64,000 nucleotides of DNA from UBA7803 sp041686955 (GTDB taxonomy: Bacteria; Pseudomonadota; Gammaproteobacteria; Pseudomonadales; Azotimanducaceae): contig JAWLCV010000005.1 in assembly GCA_041686955.1 (NCBI GenBank), positions 1-64,000 on the forward strand. The letters run 5' to 3'. Under the pieces are notes generated by a model. That model saw only the letters and a program-made list of their open reading frames with translations. It had not been told where the DNA came from and made no database searches. A program made the position numbers and the translations under genes. Below are positions 34,710-43,402 of the stretch, piece after piece; position 1 is the first letter of the stretch; each line of letters opens with the position of its first letter.

Positions 34710-35440
34710 GGCTTCCCGGCGCCCGCCGCGCCACCATCGCGGCCGCGCTGCTGGCCGTGGGTCTCGCCTCGCAGGCAAGCCACGCGGCTCCCCTGCGCAC
34801 CGCCGGGGGACGCGTCGACGTGCCCGTGGCCACCTTCAAATCCCTGCGCGAAGCCCGGCTGGTGCGCCAGGGCTGGGACATAAGCTGTGGCGCCGCCGCG
34901 CTCAGCACCATCCTGACCCACCATTTCGAGGACCCGTACAGCGAAGCCACCATCGCCGTGAGCATTCTGCACAACACGGACCCGGAGCGGGTCCGCGCCC
35001 GGGGCGGTTTCTCCCTGCTCGACCTGAAACGCTTCGCCGAGGCCGTGGGGTACGTGGCCGCGGGCTTCAAGGGCCTCCGCCTCGAGGATCTCGAGGCCCG
35101 GCGCGTTCCGGCCATTCTCCCGGTGCGCATCCGCGACTACGATCACTTCGTGGTGTTCCGCGGCCGGGCGGGTAACCGGGTGCTGCTGGGCGACCCCGCC
35201 TTCGGCAATCTCACGATGACGGTCGACGCCTTCGAGCAGACCTGGACCAGCACCATCGGCTTCTTCGTGTTCGCCGACCAGGCTCAGGCGGAGGGCACGT
35301 GGAGCGCCGAGTCGAGTCCCCTCGAGCCGGGCGCCATGAGCCTGCTGCTGCCGGATCTGGACCACGTTCACCGCATGTCCCGGGCCGGCGGCCCGGTACC
35401 GCTGGGGCGGCGGCTGGTGCCGTCGCCCACGGGCCCATGA
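34706..35440 (+). CDS. Exported C39-family cysteine peptidase (FapD-like)
   Basis: 244 residues from TTG 34706, which overlaps the previous stop. Signal peptide about 1-28 (QASHA-AP). The C39 catalytic set is complete: Cys61 in DISCGAAALSTIL, His147 in DYDHFVVF and Asp163 in LLGDPAFG, as in the peptidase domains that remove double-glycine leaders. Unlike bacteriocin exporters it is not fused to an ABC transporter and is periplasmic, as is FapD of the Pseudomonas Fap operon. Its substrates are probably the three upstream proteins. ATGA overlap with the next gene. Confidence 0.85.
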   Translation: MRLPGARRATIAAALLAVGLASQASHAAPLRTAGGRVDVPVATFKSLREARLVRQGWDISCGAAALSTILTHHFEDPYSEATIAVSILHNTDPERVRARGGFSLLDLKRFAEAVGYVAAGFKGLRLEDLEARRVPAILPVRIRDYDHFVVFRGRAGNRVLLGDPAFGNLTMTVDAFEQTWTSTIGFFVFADQAQAEGTWSAESSPLEPGAMSLLLPDLDHVHRMSRAGGPVPLGRRLVPSPTGP

Positions 35441-36639
35441 AAGCGGCGGCCGCCTGCCTCGCCCTGGCGCTCCTGGCGCCGCTGACCGCCGCCGCGGACG
35501 AGGAACCCGCCGCGGTGCAGGATCAGATCGACGAGCTCAAGCGCGCGATCCTGTCCCGCGACCAGGTGATCCGTGCCCTGCTGCAGCGGGTCGAGGCCCT
35601 GGAGGCCCAGGTTCGCGAGACCGACGCCGCCGCAGATCCGGCACCCGCTCAACTCAGCGAAACCCCCGTCGAGCCCGCGGCCGAGGCTCCGGAAGCTGAG
35701 GAGGCGGGCCGGCGGCGGGCCGAAGCCGCCGTGGCGGCTGCGGAGGAGGCGGAGCGCCGTGAGCAGCAGCGCCTGGTGCGCGCCGCCTTCGAGCAGACCC
35801 TCATCGACCGCGGCGGGCTGTTGCTGCCGCCCCGCACCCTCGAGGTGGAGTCGAGCCTTTCCTACATCAGCAGCTCCTCGGACCGCATCGTCATCGACGG
35901 CTTCACCATCCTGCCGGTACTGGTGGTGGGCGACATCGTCAACGAGCGCATCCGCAGCGAGATCGTCCAGGGCGCCGCCACCGCGCGGCTCGGCCTGCCC
36001 TTCGACCTGCAGCTCGAGGCCCGGGTACCGTTCGGCTACCAGCACCGCGAGACGGTGACAGCCGAGAACGAGGAATCGAGCCTCGAGGACTTCGGTCTCG
36101 GCGACGTGGAGCTCGCCCTCTCCCACCAGCTCTTGCGCGGCCGCGGCGTGCTGCCGGACCTGCTCGCCAGCCTGCGATGGAAGTCCACCACCGGGGACGA
36201 CCCCTTCTCCGCGGATGCAGGCCACGAGCTCTCGCTCGGCAGCGGCTTCGAGAGCTGGTCGAGCTCGCTCACGGCCGTGCACGTAGCCGATCCGGTGGTC
36301 TTCTTCGGCGGCCTCTCCTACACCTACAACGAGCCGGTGACCACCAGCGCCGGCCGCTTCGAGAGCGGCGATACCTGGGGCGGACAGATCGGCATGGCCA
36401 TCGCCCTGAACCTCGATACCTCGGTGAGCTTCGCCTTCGATCAGCAGTTCACCGCCGCCAGCACCCTGGCCGGCGATCGGGTGCCGGGTTCCTCCGTGGT
36501 GACGGGCACCTTCGCGGTGGGAGCGTCGTACTCCGTGAGCCCCGACCTGACCCTGGACTTCAACGTGCGCCTTGGAGTCACCGAGGACTCCCCGGACATT
36601 CAGGTGAACTTCGGCATGCCGGTGCGATTCCGTTTCTAG
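35437..36639 (+). CDS. Outer-membrane beta-barrel with N-terminal coiled coil (FapF-like)
   Basis: 400 residues from ATG 35437 (overlaps the previous stop). Signal peptide about 1-20; coiled-coil region about 25-118 (IDELKRAILSRD, RVEALEAQVRE, then a Glu/Ala/Arg-rich helix); barrel about 125-400 beginning AFEQTLIDRGGLLLPPRTLEVE and ending in Phe as outer-membrane barrels do. FapF, the Fap export pore, has the same coiled-coil-plus-barrel design. The combination with a C39 peptidase in the same operon is the main reason for the Fap-like call. Confidence 0.8.
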   Translation: MKAAAACLALALLAPLTAAADEEPAAVQDQIDELKRAILSRDQVIRALLQRVEALEAQVRETDAAADPAPAQLSETPVEPAAEAPEAEEAGRRRAEAAVAAAEEAERREQQRLVRAAFEQTLIDRGGLLLPPRTLEVESSLSYISSSSDRIVIDGFTILPVLVVGDIVNERIRSEIVQGAATARLGLPFDLQLEARVPFGYQHRETVTAENEESSLEDFGLGDVELALSHQLLRGRGVLPDLLASLRWKSTTGDDPFSADAGHELSLGSGFESWSSSLTAVHVADPVVFFGGLSYTYNEPVTTSAGRFESGDTWGGQIGMAIALNLDTSVSFAFDQQFTAASTLAGDRVPGSSVVTGTFAVGASYSVSPDLTLDFNVRLGVTEDSPDIQVNFGMPVRFRF

Positions 36640-36654
36640 CGGCGAATCCATACC

Positions 36655-36668
36655 GGCCCGCTCTTTGC
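36655..36668 (+). promoter_or_regulatory. Sigma-54 promoter before a small gene
   Basis: CGGCCC-GCTCT-TTGC with GG (36655-36656) and GC (36667-36668) 10 bases apart. It lies just after the FapF-like gene and 44 bases before ATG 36712, and is next to an NtrC-type regulator gene. Confidence 0.6.
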
Positions 36669-36711
36669 GTTACACCCCGCGGAATGCTTGCGCTTCTCGA
36701 GAGCTTACGGG

Positions 36712-36942
36712 ATGGCCAGGGGCGCGTACGAGGAACACGCGGGGGAGCCGCGCTCCCGGACGGATCGCGACGCCGACCTCGCGGCGCCCAGTGACGCCGA
36801 GCTGCGCCGAGCCATCGCCCGAATACTCGACCTCAACGGCCTGGACCAGCGTCAGTGGCGCCGGATGTTCGCGCTCATGGAGCGGGACGACGACCTGCGT
36901 CGTCGAATCGATTCGCTGTCCATGCCGTACACGTCGGGTTGA
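36712..36942 (+). CDS. Small hypothetical protein under a sigma-54 promoter
   Basis: 76 residues from ATG 36712 (GAGAG 8 bases upstream; an upstream TTG at 36688 would be too near the expected transcript start). Charged and helical: RSRTDRDADLAAPSDAELRRAIARILD, WRRMFALMERDDDLRRRIDSL. No signal or membrane helix, no family recognised. The overall helix pattern and its promoter type recall the DUF4168 gene at 39925, but sequence identity is not evident. Its stop codon abuts the stop of the opposing regulator gene. Confidence 0.5.
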   Translation: MARGAYEEHAGEPRSRTDRDADLAAPSDAELRRAIARILDLNGLDQRQWRRMFALMERDDDLRRRIDSLSMPYTSG

Positions 36943-38301
36943 TCATCCGCCGGCTTCGCTCAGCCACCGGTACAGGGTGCTCCGCGTTACTCCGAGTATG
37001 GCCGCTGCGCGGCGCTTGTTGCCTCCGGTGTGCTCGAGGACCCGTCGCGCGTAACGGCGCTGAAGCTCCTCCACCGGAGGCCATCCCGATGCCACTTCGT
37101 CGAGAACCTCGCCCGGAAACCGTTCCGACAGCCCCTGGGTCACCCGTGCCGGCAAGTCACCGACGGTGATCTCGCTCCCGCGGCTGAATGCCACCGCCCG
37201 TTCCATCACGTTCGACAGCTCCCTGACGTTCCCGGGGAAGCGGTAGGACCGCAAGGCATCGAGTGCCGTGCTGTCGATCCCGCGGATGTCGCGACTGAGA
37301 CGGGTGCTGTGAACTCGCAGGAAATGCGTGGCGAGAAGCTCCAGATCGTCGTCGCGATCCCGCAACGGCGGCACCTCCAGCATGAAGGTTTCCAGACGGT
37401 AGTACAGGTCCTCGCGAAAACGCCCGGCACGGACGAGGGCGCTGACGTCGCGGTGAGTCGCCGCTAGGACGCGCACGTCCACCGGCTGCTCGCCGGAACC
37501 ACCCACCGGCCGTACCGCACCCTCCTGCAGCACCCGCAGCAGCTTCGCCTGAAGCTCGAGGGGCATCTCACCGATCTCGTCGAGCAGCAGCGTACCGCCG
37601 CTGGCTTCCTGGAAGATGCCCTTGCGTCTCCCGCGGGCGCCGGTGAATGCGCCGGCCTCGTGACCGAACAGCTCGCTCTCGATGAGCTCGCCCGGAATAC
37701 CGGCACAATTGATGGCGACGAACGGACCACTCGCGCGTTCGCTTTCCCGATGAATCGCCCCAGCTACCAGCTCCTTGCCCGTCCCGCTCTCGCCTACGAT
37801 CAGCACCGGCCCGTCCGCTCGCGCCACGAGTTGAACCTGGTCGGCCAGCCGATGCATGGCCCGGCTGCTCCCGACCATGCCGTGATAGCTGCTCTCCCCC
37901 ACCAGACCACGCATGCGTTCGAGTTCGCGGCGCATGCGGCGCTGCTGAATCAGGCGCCCCACGGTGAGCAGAAGGTGGTCCATCTCCAGGGGCTTGGTGA
38001 GGAAATCGTCAGCGCCCTCCGACAAGGCCGCTACGGCATCGCGGACGCTGCCAAAGGCCGTGATCATCAGACAGGCCGGCCGCTCCGTAGGCCCTTCGAG
38101 GAGCCGAAGCACATCCAATCCGGATCCGTCCGGCAGTCGCAGATCGGTTACCACGAGATCCCATGCGTGAGCCGCCAGTGCCGCGCGCGCAGCCGCCACG
38201 TCCCGGGCGGCCTCGACGCGATATCCCTCGGTCTCCAGCTCGTCCACCAGCAAGGTCAGCAACGCCTCATCGTCCTCGACCACCAGAATCTCGGGTTTCA
38301 T
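36943..38301 (-). CDS. NtrC-family sigma-54-dependent response regulator
   Basis: 452 residues: receiver (1-118, Asp53 in VTDLRLPDGSG, Lys103), AAA+ (about 138-375, Walker A GESGTGKE at 170-177, GAFTGA at 217-222, GGTLLLDEIGEMP) and Fis-type HTH (about 410-450, KRRAAAILGVTRSTLYRWL). All ATPase and sigma-54 contact motifs are intact. ATGA overlap with the kinase gene. Likely targets are the sigma-54 promoters at 36655 and 39851 that flank the pair. Confidence 0.94.
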   Translation of the reverse strand: MKPEILVVEDDEALLTLLVDELETEGYRVEAARDVAAARAALAAHAWDLVVTDLRLPDGSGLDVLRLLEGPTERPACLMITAFGSVRDAVAALSEGADDFLTKPLEMDHLLLTVGRLIQQRRMRRELERMRGLVGESSYHGMVGSSRAMHRLADQVQLVARADGPVLIVGESGTGKELVAGAIHRESERASGPFVAINCAGIPGELIESELFGHEAGAFTGARGRRKGIFQEASGGTLLLDEIGEMPLELQAKLLRVLQEGAVRPVGGSGEQPVDVRVLAATHRDVSALVRAGRFREDLYYRLETFMLEVPPLRDRDDDLELLATHFLRVHSTRLSRDIRGIDSTALDALRSYRFPGNVRELSNVMERAVAFSRGSEITVGDLPARVTQGLSERFPGEVLDEVASGWPPVEELQRRYARRVLEHTGGNKRRAAAILGVTRSTLYRWLSEAGG

Positions 38302-39767
38302 TCGTCGCCCGCTCCCGCCGGAGACTCCGGAAACCGCAGCACGAATCGCGCGCCCCCGGCCGCGGGGCTTTCGTATCGCGCCTCGCCCTGGTGCTCGCGC
38401 ATCGCATTGGCCACGATGGCGAGACCCAGACCCGTTCCGCTGCCCGACGGCTGCCTGGTGAAGAACGGTTGGAACACATGCATCACGTCCTCGGGAGCCA
38501 CCCCGGGGCCATCGTCCTCGACGTACAGAACGATCCAGCCATCGCCGTCGCGATGAACGCCAACGTCCACTCGTGTCCGAGCGTGTCGCACGGCATTGCT
38601 CAAAAGGTTGGACACGGCGAGCTCGAGGCGTACCGTGTCTCCTCGAATGGTCACGTCGGTCATCGCCGGATTCAGCCGCACCTCCACCCGTTCGCCCCAA
38701 TCGACGCGGCTCGCTCGCTCGAGCAGCTTGCTCAACGACACCTCCGTTGGAGATCGCGACTGCGGGACGCCGTAGTTGAGAACCTGCCGGACGATTCCAG
38801 TCATGCGCACGACTTGACGCTGCACGTCCTTCAGCAGGGGGCCGAAGCGCCCGGTCGAATCCCACCGCTCCATGCGGCGGACACGCCCCGCGATCACCGA
38901 CAGCGGCGAGGCCAGCTCGTGGGCCAATCCCTGAGCCACACGCCCCACGACCGCGGTCCGTTCCGCTTCCTGCAGCTTGCGCTCGAGCTGCCTTTCGCGC
39001 TGCTGACGCTCTCGCAGCTCCGACTCGGCGGTGCGTATGGCTTGCACCATGCCGTTGAATCCCCGGGCGATCTCGCTGAACTCACGCGGCGACGCCGCGT
39101 TGAAGCTCACGTCACGATCGCCACGCGCAAGGGCACCCATGCGCTGGAGCAAGGTCTGCACGTGCCGGCCCACCAGACGCCGGTAGAGAAGCAGGGTGAT
39201 CACCACCGACAGCACCACGGCGAACACCCAGACCGACCAGGCCAGCGTACGCACCTCACCGAGAGCACTCTCGATCTCGCGGCGGTCCCGGGTTATCTGC
39301 AGCAAGCCGTGAATCCGGCCGCCGTGATCGAGCAGCGGAGAGAAGTAGGCATAAACGTTCCGCCCGTCCACCTTGCGATATCGGCCATCATCCTCGCCGG
39401 TACGCACGACGCCGGAGGCGGCCGCGCTCGATCGAACGTCCGGGTCCGCCGTGCCCGCGGCCACCACCAGGTCGCCGCGCTCGTCGTACACCGCGGCCCC
39501 GTATACCCGCCGAATGCTGAACAGGGAATCCAGGCTGCGCCGAATCTCCTGATCGTCGCCGTGTGCCAGGTTCACGCTGATGTCGGGCGCGACAGCACGG
39601 CTGATGAGCTCGATCTCACCCTGCAGACGCGACTCCAGGGTCCGCTCGGCCCATCCCACCATCACCAGCACCACGCCGGCCGACAACACCGCCACCGGGA
39701 GGAACACGCCGAATAAGAACGCCTGACGCAAGTCGTACGGCTTAGCGTGTGTTATACCATTGAACAT
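38298..39767 (-). CDS. Sensor histidine kinase with periplasmic sensor domain
   Basis: 489 residues from ATG 39767 (a GTG at 39836 would add 23 unlikely residues). TM1 about 15-38, periplasmic PAS/Cache-like sensor about 39-175 (RRVYGAAVYDERGDLVVAAG, YFSPLLDHGGRIHGLLQI), TM2 about 176-197, HAMP, a coiled coil, HisKA with His283 in GLAHELASPLS, N-box NLLSNAVRH, DDGPGVAPE and GSGTGLGLAI. Resembles NtrB/DctB-type kinases. Signal unknown. It is the partner of the overlapping regulator. Confidence 0.92.
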   Translation of the reverse strand: MFNGITHAKPYDLRQAFLFGVFLPVAVLSAGVVLVMVGWAERTLESRLQGEIELISRAVAPDISVNLAHGDDQEIRRSLDSLFSIRRVYGAAVYDERGDLVVAAGTADPDVRSSAAASGVVRTGEDDGRYRKVDGRNVYAYFSPLLDHGGRIHGLLQITRDRREIESALGEVRTLAWSVWVFAVVLSVVITLLLYRRLVGRHVQTLLQRMGALARGDRDVSFNAASPREFSEIARGFNGMVQAIRTAESELRERQQRERQLERKLQEAERTAVVGRVAQGLAHELASPLSVIAGRVRRMERWDSTGRFGPLLKDVQRQVVRMTGIVRQVLNYGVPQSRSPTEVSLSKLLERASRVDWGERVEVRLNPAMTDVTIRGDTVRLELAVSNLLSNAVRHARTRVDVGVHRDGDGWIVLYVEDDGPGVAPEDVMHVFQPFFTRQPSGSGTGLGLAIVANAMREHQGEARYESPAAGGARFVLRFPESPAGAGDE

Positions 39768-39788
39768 AGTGTCCGATGATACAACACT
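39768..39788. promoter_or_regulatory. Candidate enhancer site, AGTGT-N11-ACACT
   Basis: A perfect 5-bp inverted repeat with an 11-base centre lies 62 bases upstream of the sigma-54 -24 box at 39851. Its left part reads AGTGTCCG, identical to the left flank of the palindrome in the other sigma-54 control region (23622-23629). Confidence 0.35.
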
Positions 39789-39850
39789 CGACGACCGCTG
39801 CAGATGCCGGGCGCGCACCGGCTGGCCCGTTCCCACGCGCCTCCTCGGGC

Positions 39851-39865
39851 TGGCACAGAGCTTGC
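39851..39865 (+). promoter_or_regulatory. Sigma-54 promoter of the DUF4168 gene
   Basis: TGGCAC-AGAGC-TTGC is a full match to the sigma-54 consensus, with GG (39852-39853) and GC (39864-39865) 10 bases apart, 60 bases before ATG 39925. Confidence 0.85.
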
Positions 39866-39924
39866 GCTAGATCGGTCGCTGCCGTCGGCGGCAGCCGATC
39901 AATGAACGACAACGAGGAGACGAG

Positions 39925-40317
39925 ATGAAAAACGCATTCGGCACCCGACTGCTCGCGGGGGTATTTGCAGCAGGCATCGTGGCCATGGCGCACACAGCCT
40001 TCGCGCAGGCCCAGGAACCCCATGAACGGTACGCGCCGCCATCGGCCGATTCCCAGCAGATGGAGGTCAGCGATACACAGCTGCGCCAGTTCATCGCTGC
40101 CGCGACCACGGTGAGCTCAGTCCAGCAGGAGTATTCCGAGGCCATTCAGTCCACTCAGGACGTCGAGAAAGCGCAGTCGCTGCGCGAGGAGGCTCAGGAG
40201 AACATGATTCAAGCCGTGGAGGGCGCGGGTCTGTCCGTTTCCGAGTACAACCTCATCTCCCAGCAGATCCAGGCTGATCCGGATCTGCAACGCCGCTTTC
40301 AGGAACTGTCTCCGTAA
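39925..40317 (+). CDS. Secreted DUF4168-domain protein
   Basis: 130 residues from ATG 39925 (GAGGAG 5 bases upstream). Signal peptide about 1-29 (AFAQA). DUF4168 core about 50-128: LRQFIAAATTVSSVQQEYSEAI, EEAQENMIQAVEGAGLSVSEYNLISQQIQADPDL. Family function is unknown. It is the clearest sigma-54 target in the window. Its 3' end overlaps that of the opposing PLD gene by 65 bases. Confidence 0.85.
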   Translation: MKNAFGTRLLAGVFAAGIVAMAHTAFAQAQEPHERYAPPSADSQQMEVSDTQLRQFIAAATTVSSVQQEYSEAIQSTQDVEKAQSLREEAQENMIQAVEGAGLSVSEYNLISQQIQADPDLQRRFQELSP

Positions 40318-41518
40318 TCCCGACGCACCGGCTCCCGCTGCAGCGCCTGACGCACGAGGAACCCGACGCTCCTTCAGGGGGCCGGTGCGCCCGCAACATG
40401 CCCTCCCAGAAGCCCTGGTACGCGTCGAACAGAGCCTCGTTCTCCAGCCGCAGCAGCACCTCATCATTGAAGCGAAGTGACGTGGCGGAAAGATTGTGGG
40501 AGCCGGTGAGCACCACGTGCCGCGGCTCGTCCGACCCCGCGTAGCGCGCCCGAATGAGCATCAGCTTGGTGTGGATGGCGTTGTCCGCCCGGGGCCGACC
40601 CTTGTACGGCAGCACCGTCACCAGGCCTTCGAGCTCCCGCAACACGGCGGGGCCGGGGCTGTTCTTGCCCGGCTCGTCGCGCACCAGCACGTGCACGTCA
40701 CAGCCCTGATCGGCCAGGGCGCGCAGCCGCCGGGCGACCCGCAGGCGGTGCGACTCGAAGCGCGAGTGCGCCACCCGGATCACGGCGTCCGGATCGCAGT
40801 CGATGCGATCGAGCATCTTGACGATGGGATCCGGCCCGAACAGCCGCGGGAAGAAGTACGCCTCCACCCCGGACTCGCCATGGGCGCGCCGGAAGTAGCG
40901 CGGCGCCCAGCGCCGCCGGCTCAAATCGTCGAAGTACCGGCGGAAGGCCCGATAGAGCTTGCGGTCGTTCTTGATGACCACGAGGTCGTTGTGGTGGTGG
41001 AGCTGACCGGCCGTGAAGTTGGCGGAGCTTTGCGCCACGACCCATCGGCTGCCGTCCCGAAGCCGGGAGAGCAGCAGGAACTTGTTGTGGTTGATGTGAA
41101 GTCCCTGGCAGCCGCGCCGGCACACCCGTACGCACGACCGGCCGCAGCCGTCGAGCCCGCCGCGCGCCGCTCGCAGGGCCTCCAATGCCGGGTTGTCCCC
41201 CCGGACCGACTTCGCGTCCACCAGAACCCGCACCGTCACGCCGCGCCGCCGGGCCGCCAGCAGCGCCTGCGCCACCTCGAGCCGGGTGAACGTGTAGATC
41301 GAGACGAAGACGTCGGAGCCGGGAGCCGCCTCGGAGATCATCTCGATGACGCGATCTTCCAGCCGGGTGGACACGGCCCCCGGACCGGGGCGGTTGAAGG
41401 TGGCCTCCACCTCGACGTCGTGGCCGAGGGTGACCCGCTCGTCCACCTGCGCCGCGGCGGCGCACGCCACCAGGAGCAGCGCCGAGCCGAAAAGCCAGGA
41501 CCGCTTCCGAGTCCACAT
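40253..41518 (-). CDS. Secreted phospholipase D-like (HKD) protein
   Basis: 421 residues from ATG 41518. Signal peptide about 1-24. Two HKD half-sites: HNK at 144-146 in HINHNKFLLLS with SSANFTAG, and HTK at 316-318 in AIHTKLMLI with TGSHNLSATS; the Asp position of each is Ser- or Gly-replaced or displaced, so phosphodiesterase activity is likely but not certain. A regular C-x3-C-x3-C-x3-C motif (125-137) sits just before the first site. The C-terminal about 30 residues may be read-through into the opposing gene. Substrate (lipid or nucleic acid) unknown. Confidence 0.82.
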   Translation of the reverse strand: MWTRKRSWLFGSALLLVACAAAAQVDERVTLGHDVEVEATFNRPGPGAVSTRLEDRVIEMISEAAPGSDVFVSIYTFTRLEVAQALLAARRRGVTVRVLVDAKSVRGDNPALEALRAARGGLDGCGRSCVRVCRRGCQGLHINHNKFLLLSRLRDGSRWVVAQSSANFTAGQLHHHNDLVVIKNDRKLYRAFRRYFDDLSRRRWAPRYFRRAHGESGVEAYFFPRLFGPDPIVKMLDRIDCDPDAVIRVAHSRFESHRLRVARRLRALADQGCDVHVLVRDEPGKNSPGPAVLRELEGLVTVLPYKGRPRADNAIHTKLMLIRARYAGSDEPRHVVLTGSHNLSATSLRFNDEVLLRLENEALFDAYQGFWEGMLRAHRPPEGASGSSCVRRCSGSRCVGITETVPESGVADPDQPGSAGR

Positions 41519-41660
41519 GGGCCCAATGCTACCTCGCCTAACCCGCGCTTCAAATGCGCGAACGCCTCGCGTCTCGCCGGGTCCCGCCGCCGCTGCGACG
41601 TTGCAGGCGGAACGGCGAGAGGCCAATCTTGCAGGTTTCCAGCCAATCCGAAGGATGCGC

Positions 41661-43382
41661 ATGGCCGAGACCATCGGAAGCTACGTCTTCTACGAGATCG
41701 CGGCCCTGCTGGCGCTGGCGGCGGGCATCGGCTTCCTCGGCACGCTGCTGCGGCAACCGCTGATCGTCAGCTTCATCGCCGTGGGCCTGCTCGCCGGCCC
41801 CAGCGGTCTCGACATCGCCCGCTCCGAGGAGCACATCGACCTGCTCGCCGAGCTCGGCATCGCGCTTCTGCTGTTTCTGGTCGGGTTGAAGCTCGATCTC
41901 AAGATGGTGCGCACCCTTGGCGGCGTTTCGGTGATGACCGGGCTCGGCCAGGTGGCGTTCACCACCGCGTTCGGCTTTCTCATCGGCGTCGCCCTGGGTT
42001 TCGACCCCATTACCAGCCTCTACGTCGCCGTCGCCCTCACGTTCTCGTCCACGATCATCATCGTCAAGCTACTGTCCGACAAGCGGGAGATCGACTCCCT
42101 GCACGGGCGCATCGCCCTGGGATTTCTCATCGTTCAGGATCTCGTGGTGGTGCTCGCCATGATCGTGCTCTCGGCCATGGGGGTCGGCGCGAGCAACGAC
42201 ATAGCAGCCACCGAGGTTCTGCTGGTCTTCGGCTACGGCGCCCTGCTGCTGCTCGGCATCTGGCTGTTCATCCGCTACCTGGCCAACCCGTTGCTCGACC
42301 GCCTGGCTGCGGCGCCGGAGCTGCTGGTGTCCTTCGCCATCGGCTGGGCGGCGCTGCTCGCCTCCCTGGGGGACTATCTGGGATTCGGCAAGGAGCTGGG
42401 GGGCCTGCTGGCGGGCATCTCGCTGGCTTCCACCCACTACCGCGACGCCCTGGGCGCCCGGCTGGCGTCGCTGCGGGACTTTCTGCTGCTGTTCTTCTTC
42501 GTCGCGCTGGGCGCCTCCCTGGATCTCAGCACGCTCGGCGAGAGCGTCGGCGCCGCGCTGGTCCTCTCCGCCTTCGTGCTCATCGGCAACCCGCTGATCG
42601 TGCTGGTGATCATGCGCTTCATGGGCTACAGCCGGCGTACCGGGTTCCTGGCCGGCTTGACCGTGGCCCAGATCAGCGAGTTCTCCCTGATATTCACCGC
42701 CATGGGCCTGTCGCTCGGACACGTGTCGGATGAGGCGCTGGGTCTGGTCACCCTGGTGGGCCTGGTGACCATCGCCGCCTCCACCTACATGATCACCTAC
42801 TCCCACCAACTCTACGAATGGGCGGCCCCGGTGCTGGCGGCGCTCAGCCCAAAAGCCGCGCCAAAGGAGGAAGCCGGTCAGACGCTCGCCGGCGCCTCCG
42901 GTTACGACGTCATCGTGTTCGGCCTCGGCCGCTACGGCTTCGCCATCGCGGATGCCCTGCGCCAGCGCGGGGAGCGGGTCCTCGGTGTCGATTTCGATCC
43001 CGTGGCGGTACGTCACGCCCGGGGCGCCGGCCTGCCGGTAACGTTCGGGGACGCTGCGGATCCCGAGTTTCTCGCCGCGCTCCCCTGGCACGACGTGCGC
43101 TGGGCGGTGGGGGCCATCCAGGAGCACGCCACCGGCCTCAGTCACGTGGACCCGCGCCTGACCCTGATCCGGGAGCTTCAGGAGCAGCGGTTCCGGGGTC
43201 GCATCGCCGTACCCGCCAACACCGACGCCGCCGCCAACCAGCTTCAGGAACGCGGCGCCCATCTCGTGCTGATGCCCTACCGGGACGCGGCGGCCCAGGC
43301 GGTATCGCTGATCCTGAACCAGGCCGCCCCCAGCGCGGTGGAGCTGGTGGACCCCAACGAGCAGAAGGAGCTGGCGGAGTGA
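41661..43382 (+). CDS. CPA2-type K+/H+ antiporter with TrkA-N domain (KefB/YbaL-like)
   Basis: 573 residues from ATG 41661 (AAGGA at 41651-41655). About 12 membrane helices (about 8-390) with TFSSTIIIVKLLSDK and GFLIVQDLVVVLAM typical of CPA2, followed by an NAD-binding TrkA-N domain (about 415-540, VIVFGLGRYGFAIADALRQRGERVLGVDFDP split by the GxGxxG). It exports K+ in exchange for H+ and may be gated by redox cofactors. Convergent with a second K+/H+ antiporter; divergent from the PLD gene. Confidence 0.88.
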   Translation: MAETIGSYVFYEIAALLALAAGIGFLGTLLRQPLIVSFIAVGLLAGPSGLDIARSEEHIDLLAELGIALLLFLVGLKLDLKMVRTLGGVSVMTGLGQVAFTTAFGFLIGVALGFDPITSLYVAVALTFSSTIIIVKLLSDKREIDSLHGRIALGFLIVQDLVVVLAMIVLSAMGVGASNDIAATEVLLVFGYGALLLLGIWLFIRYLANPLLDRLAAAPELLVSFAIGWAALLASLGDYLGFGKELGGLLAGISLASTHYRDALGARLASLRDFLLLFFFVALGASLDLSTLGESVGAALVLSAFVLIGNPLIVLVIMRFMGYSRRTGFLAGLTVAQISEFSLIFTAMGLSLGHVSDEALGLVTLVGLVTIAASTYMITYSHQLYEWAAPVLAALSPKAAPKEEAGQTLAGASGYDVIVFGLGRYGFAIADALRQRGERVLGVDFDPVAVRHARGAGLPVTFGDAADPEFLAALPWHDVRWAVGAIQEHATGLSHVDPRLTLIRELQEQRFRGRIAVPANTDAAANQLQERGAHLVLMPYRDAAAQAVSLILNQAAPSAVELVDPNEQKELAE

Positions 43383-43402
43383 GCGCGCTCGCCCGGGCGC
43401 GG

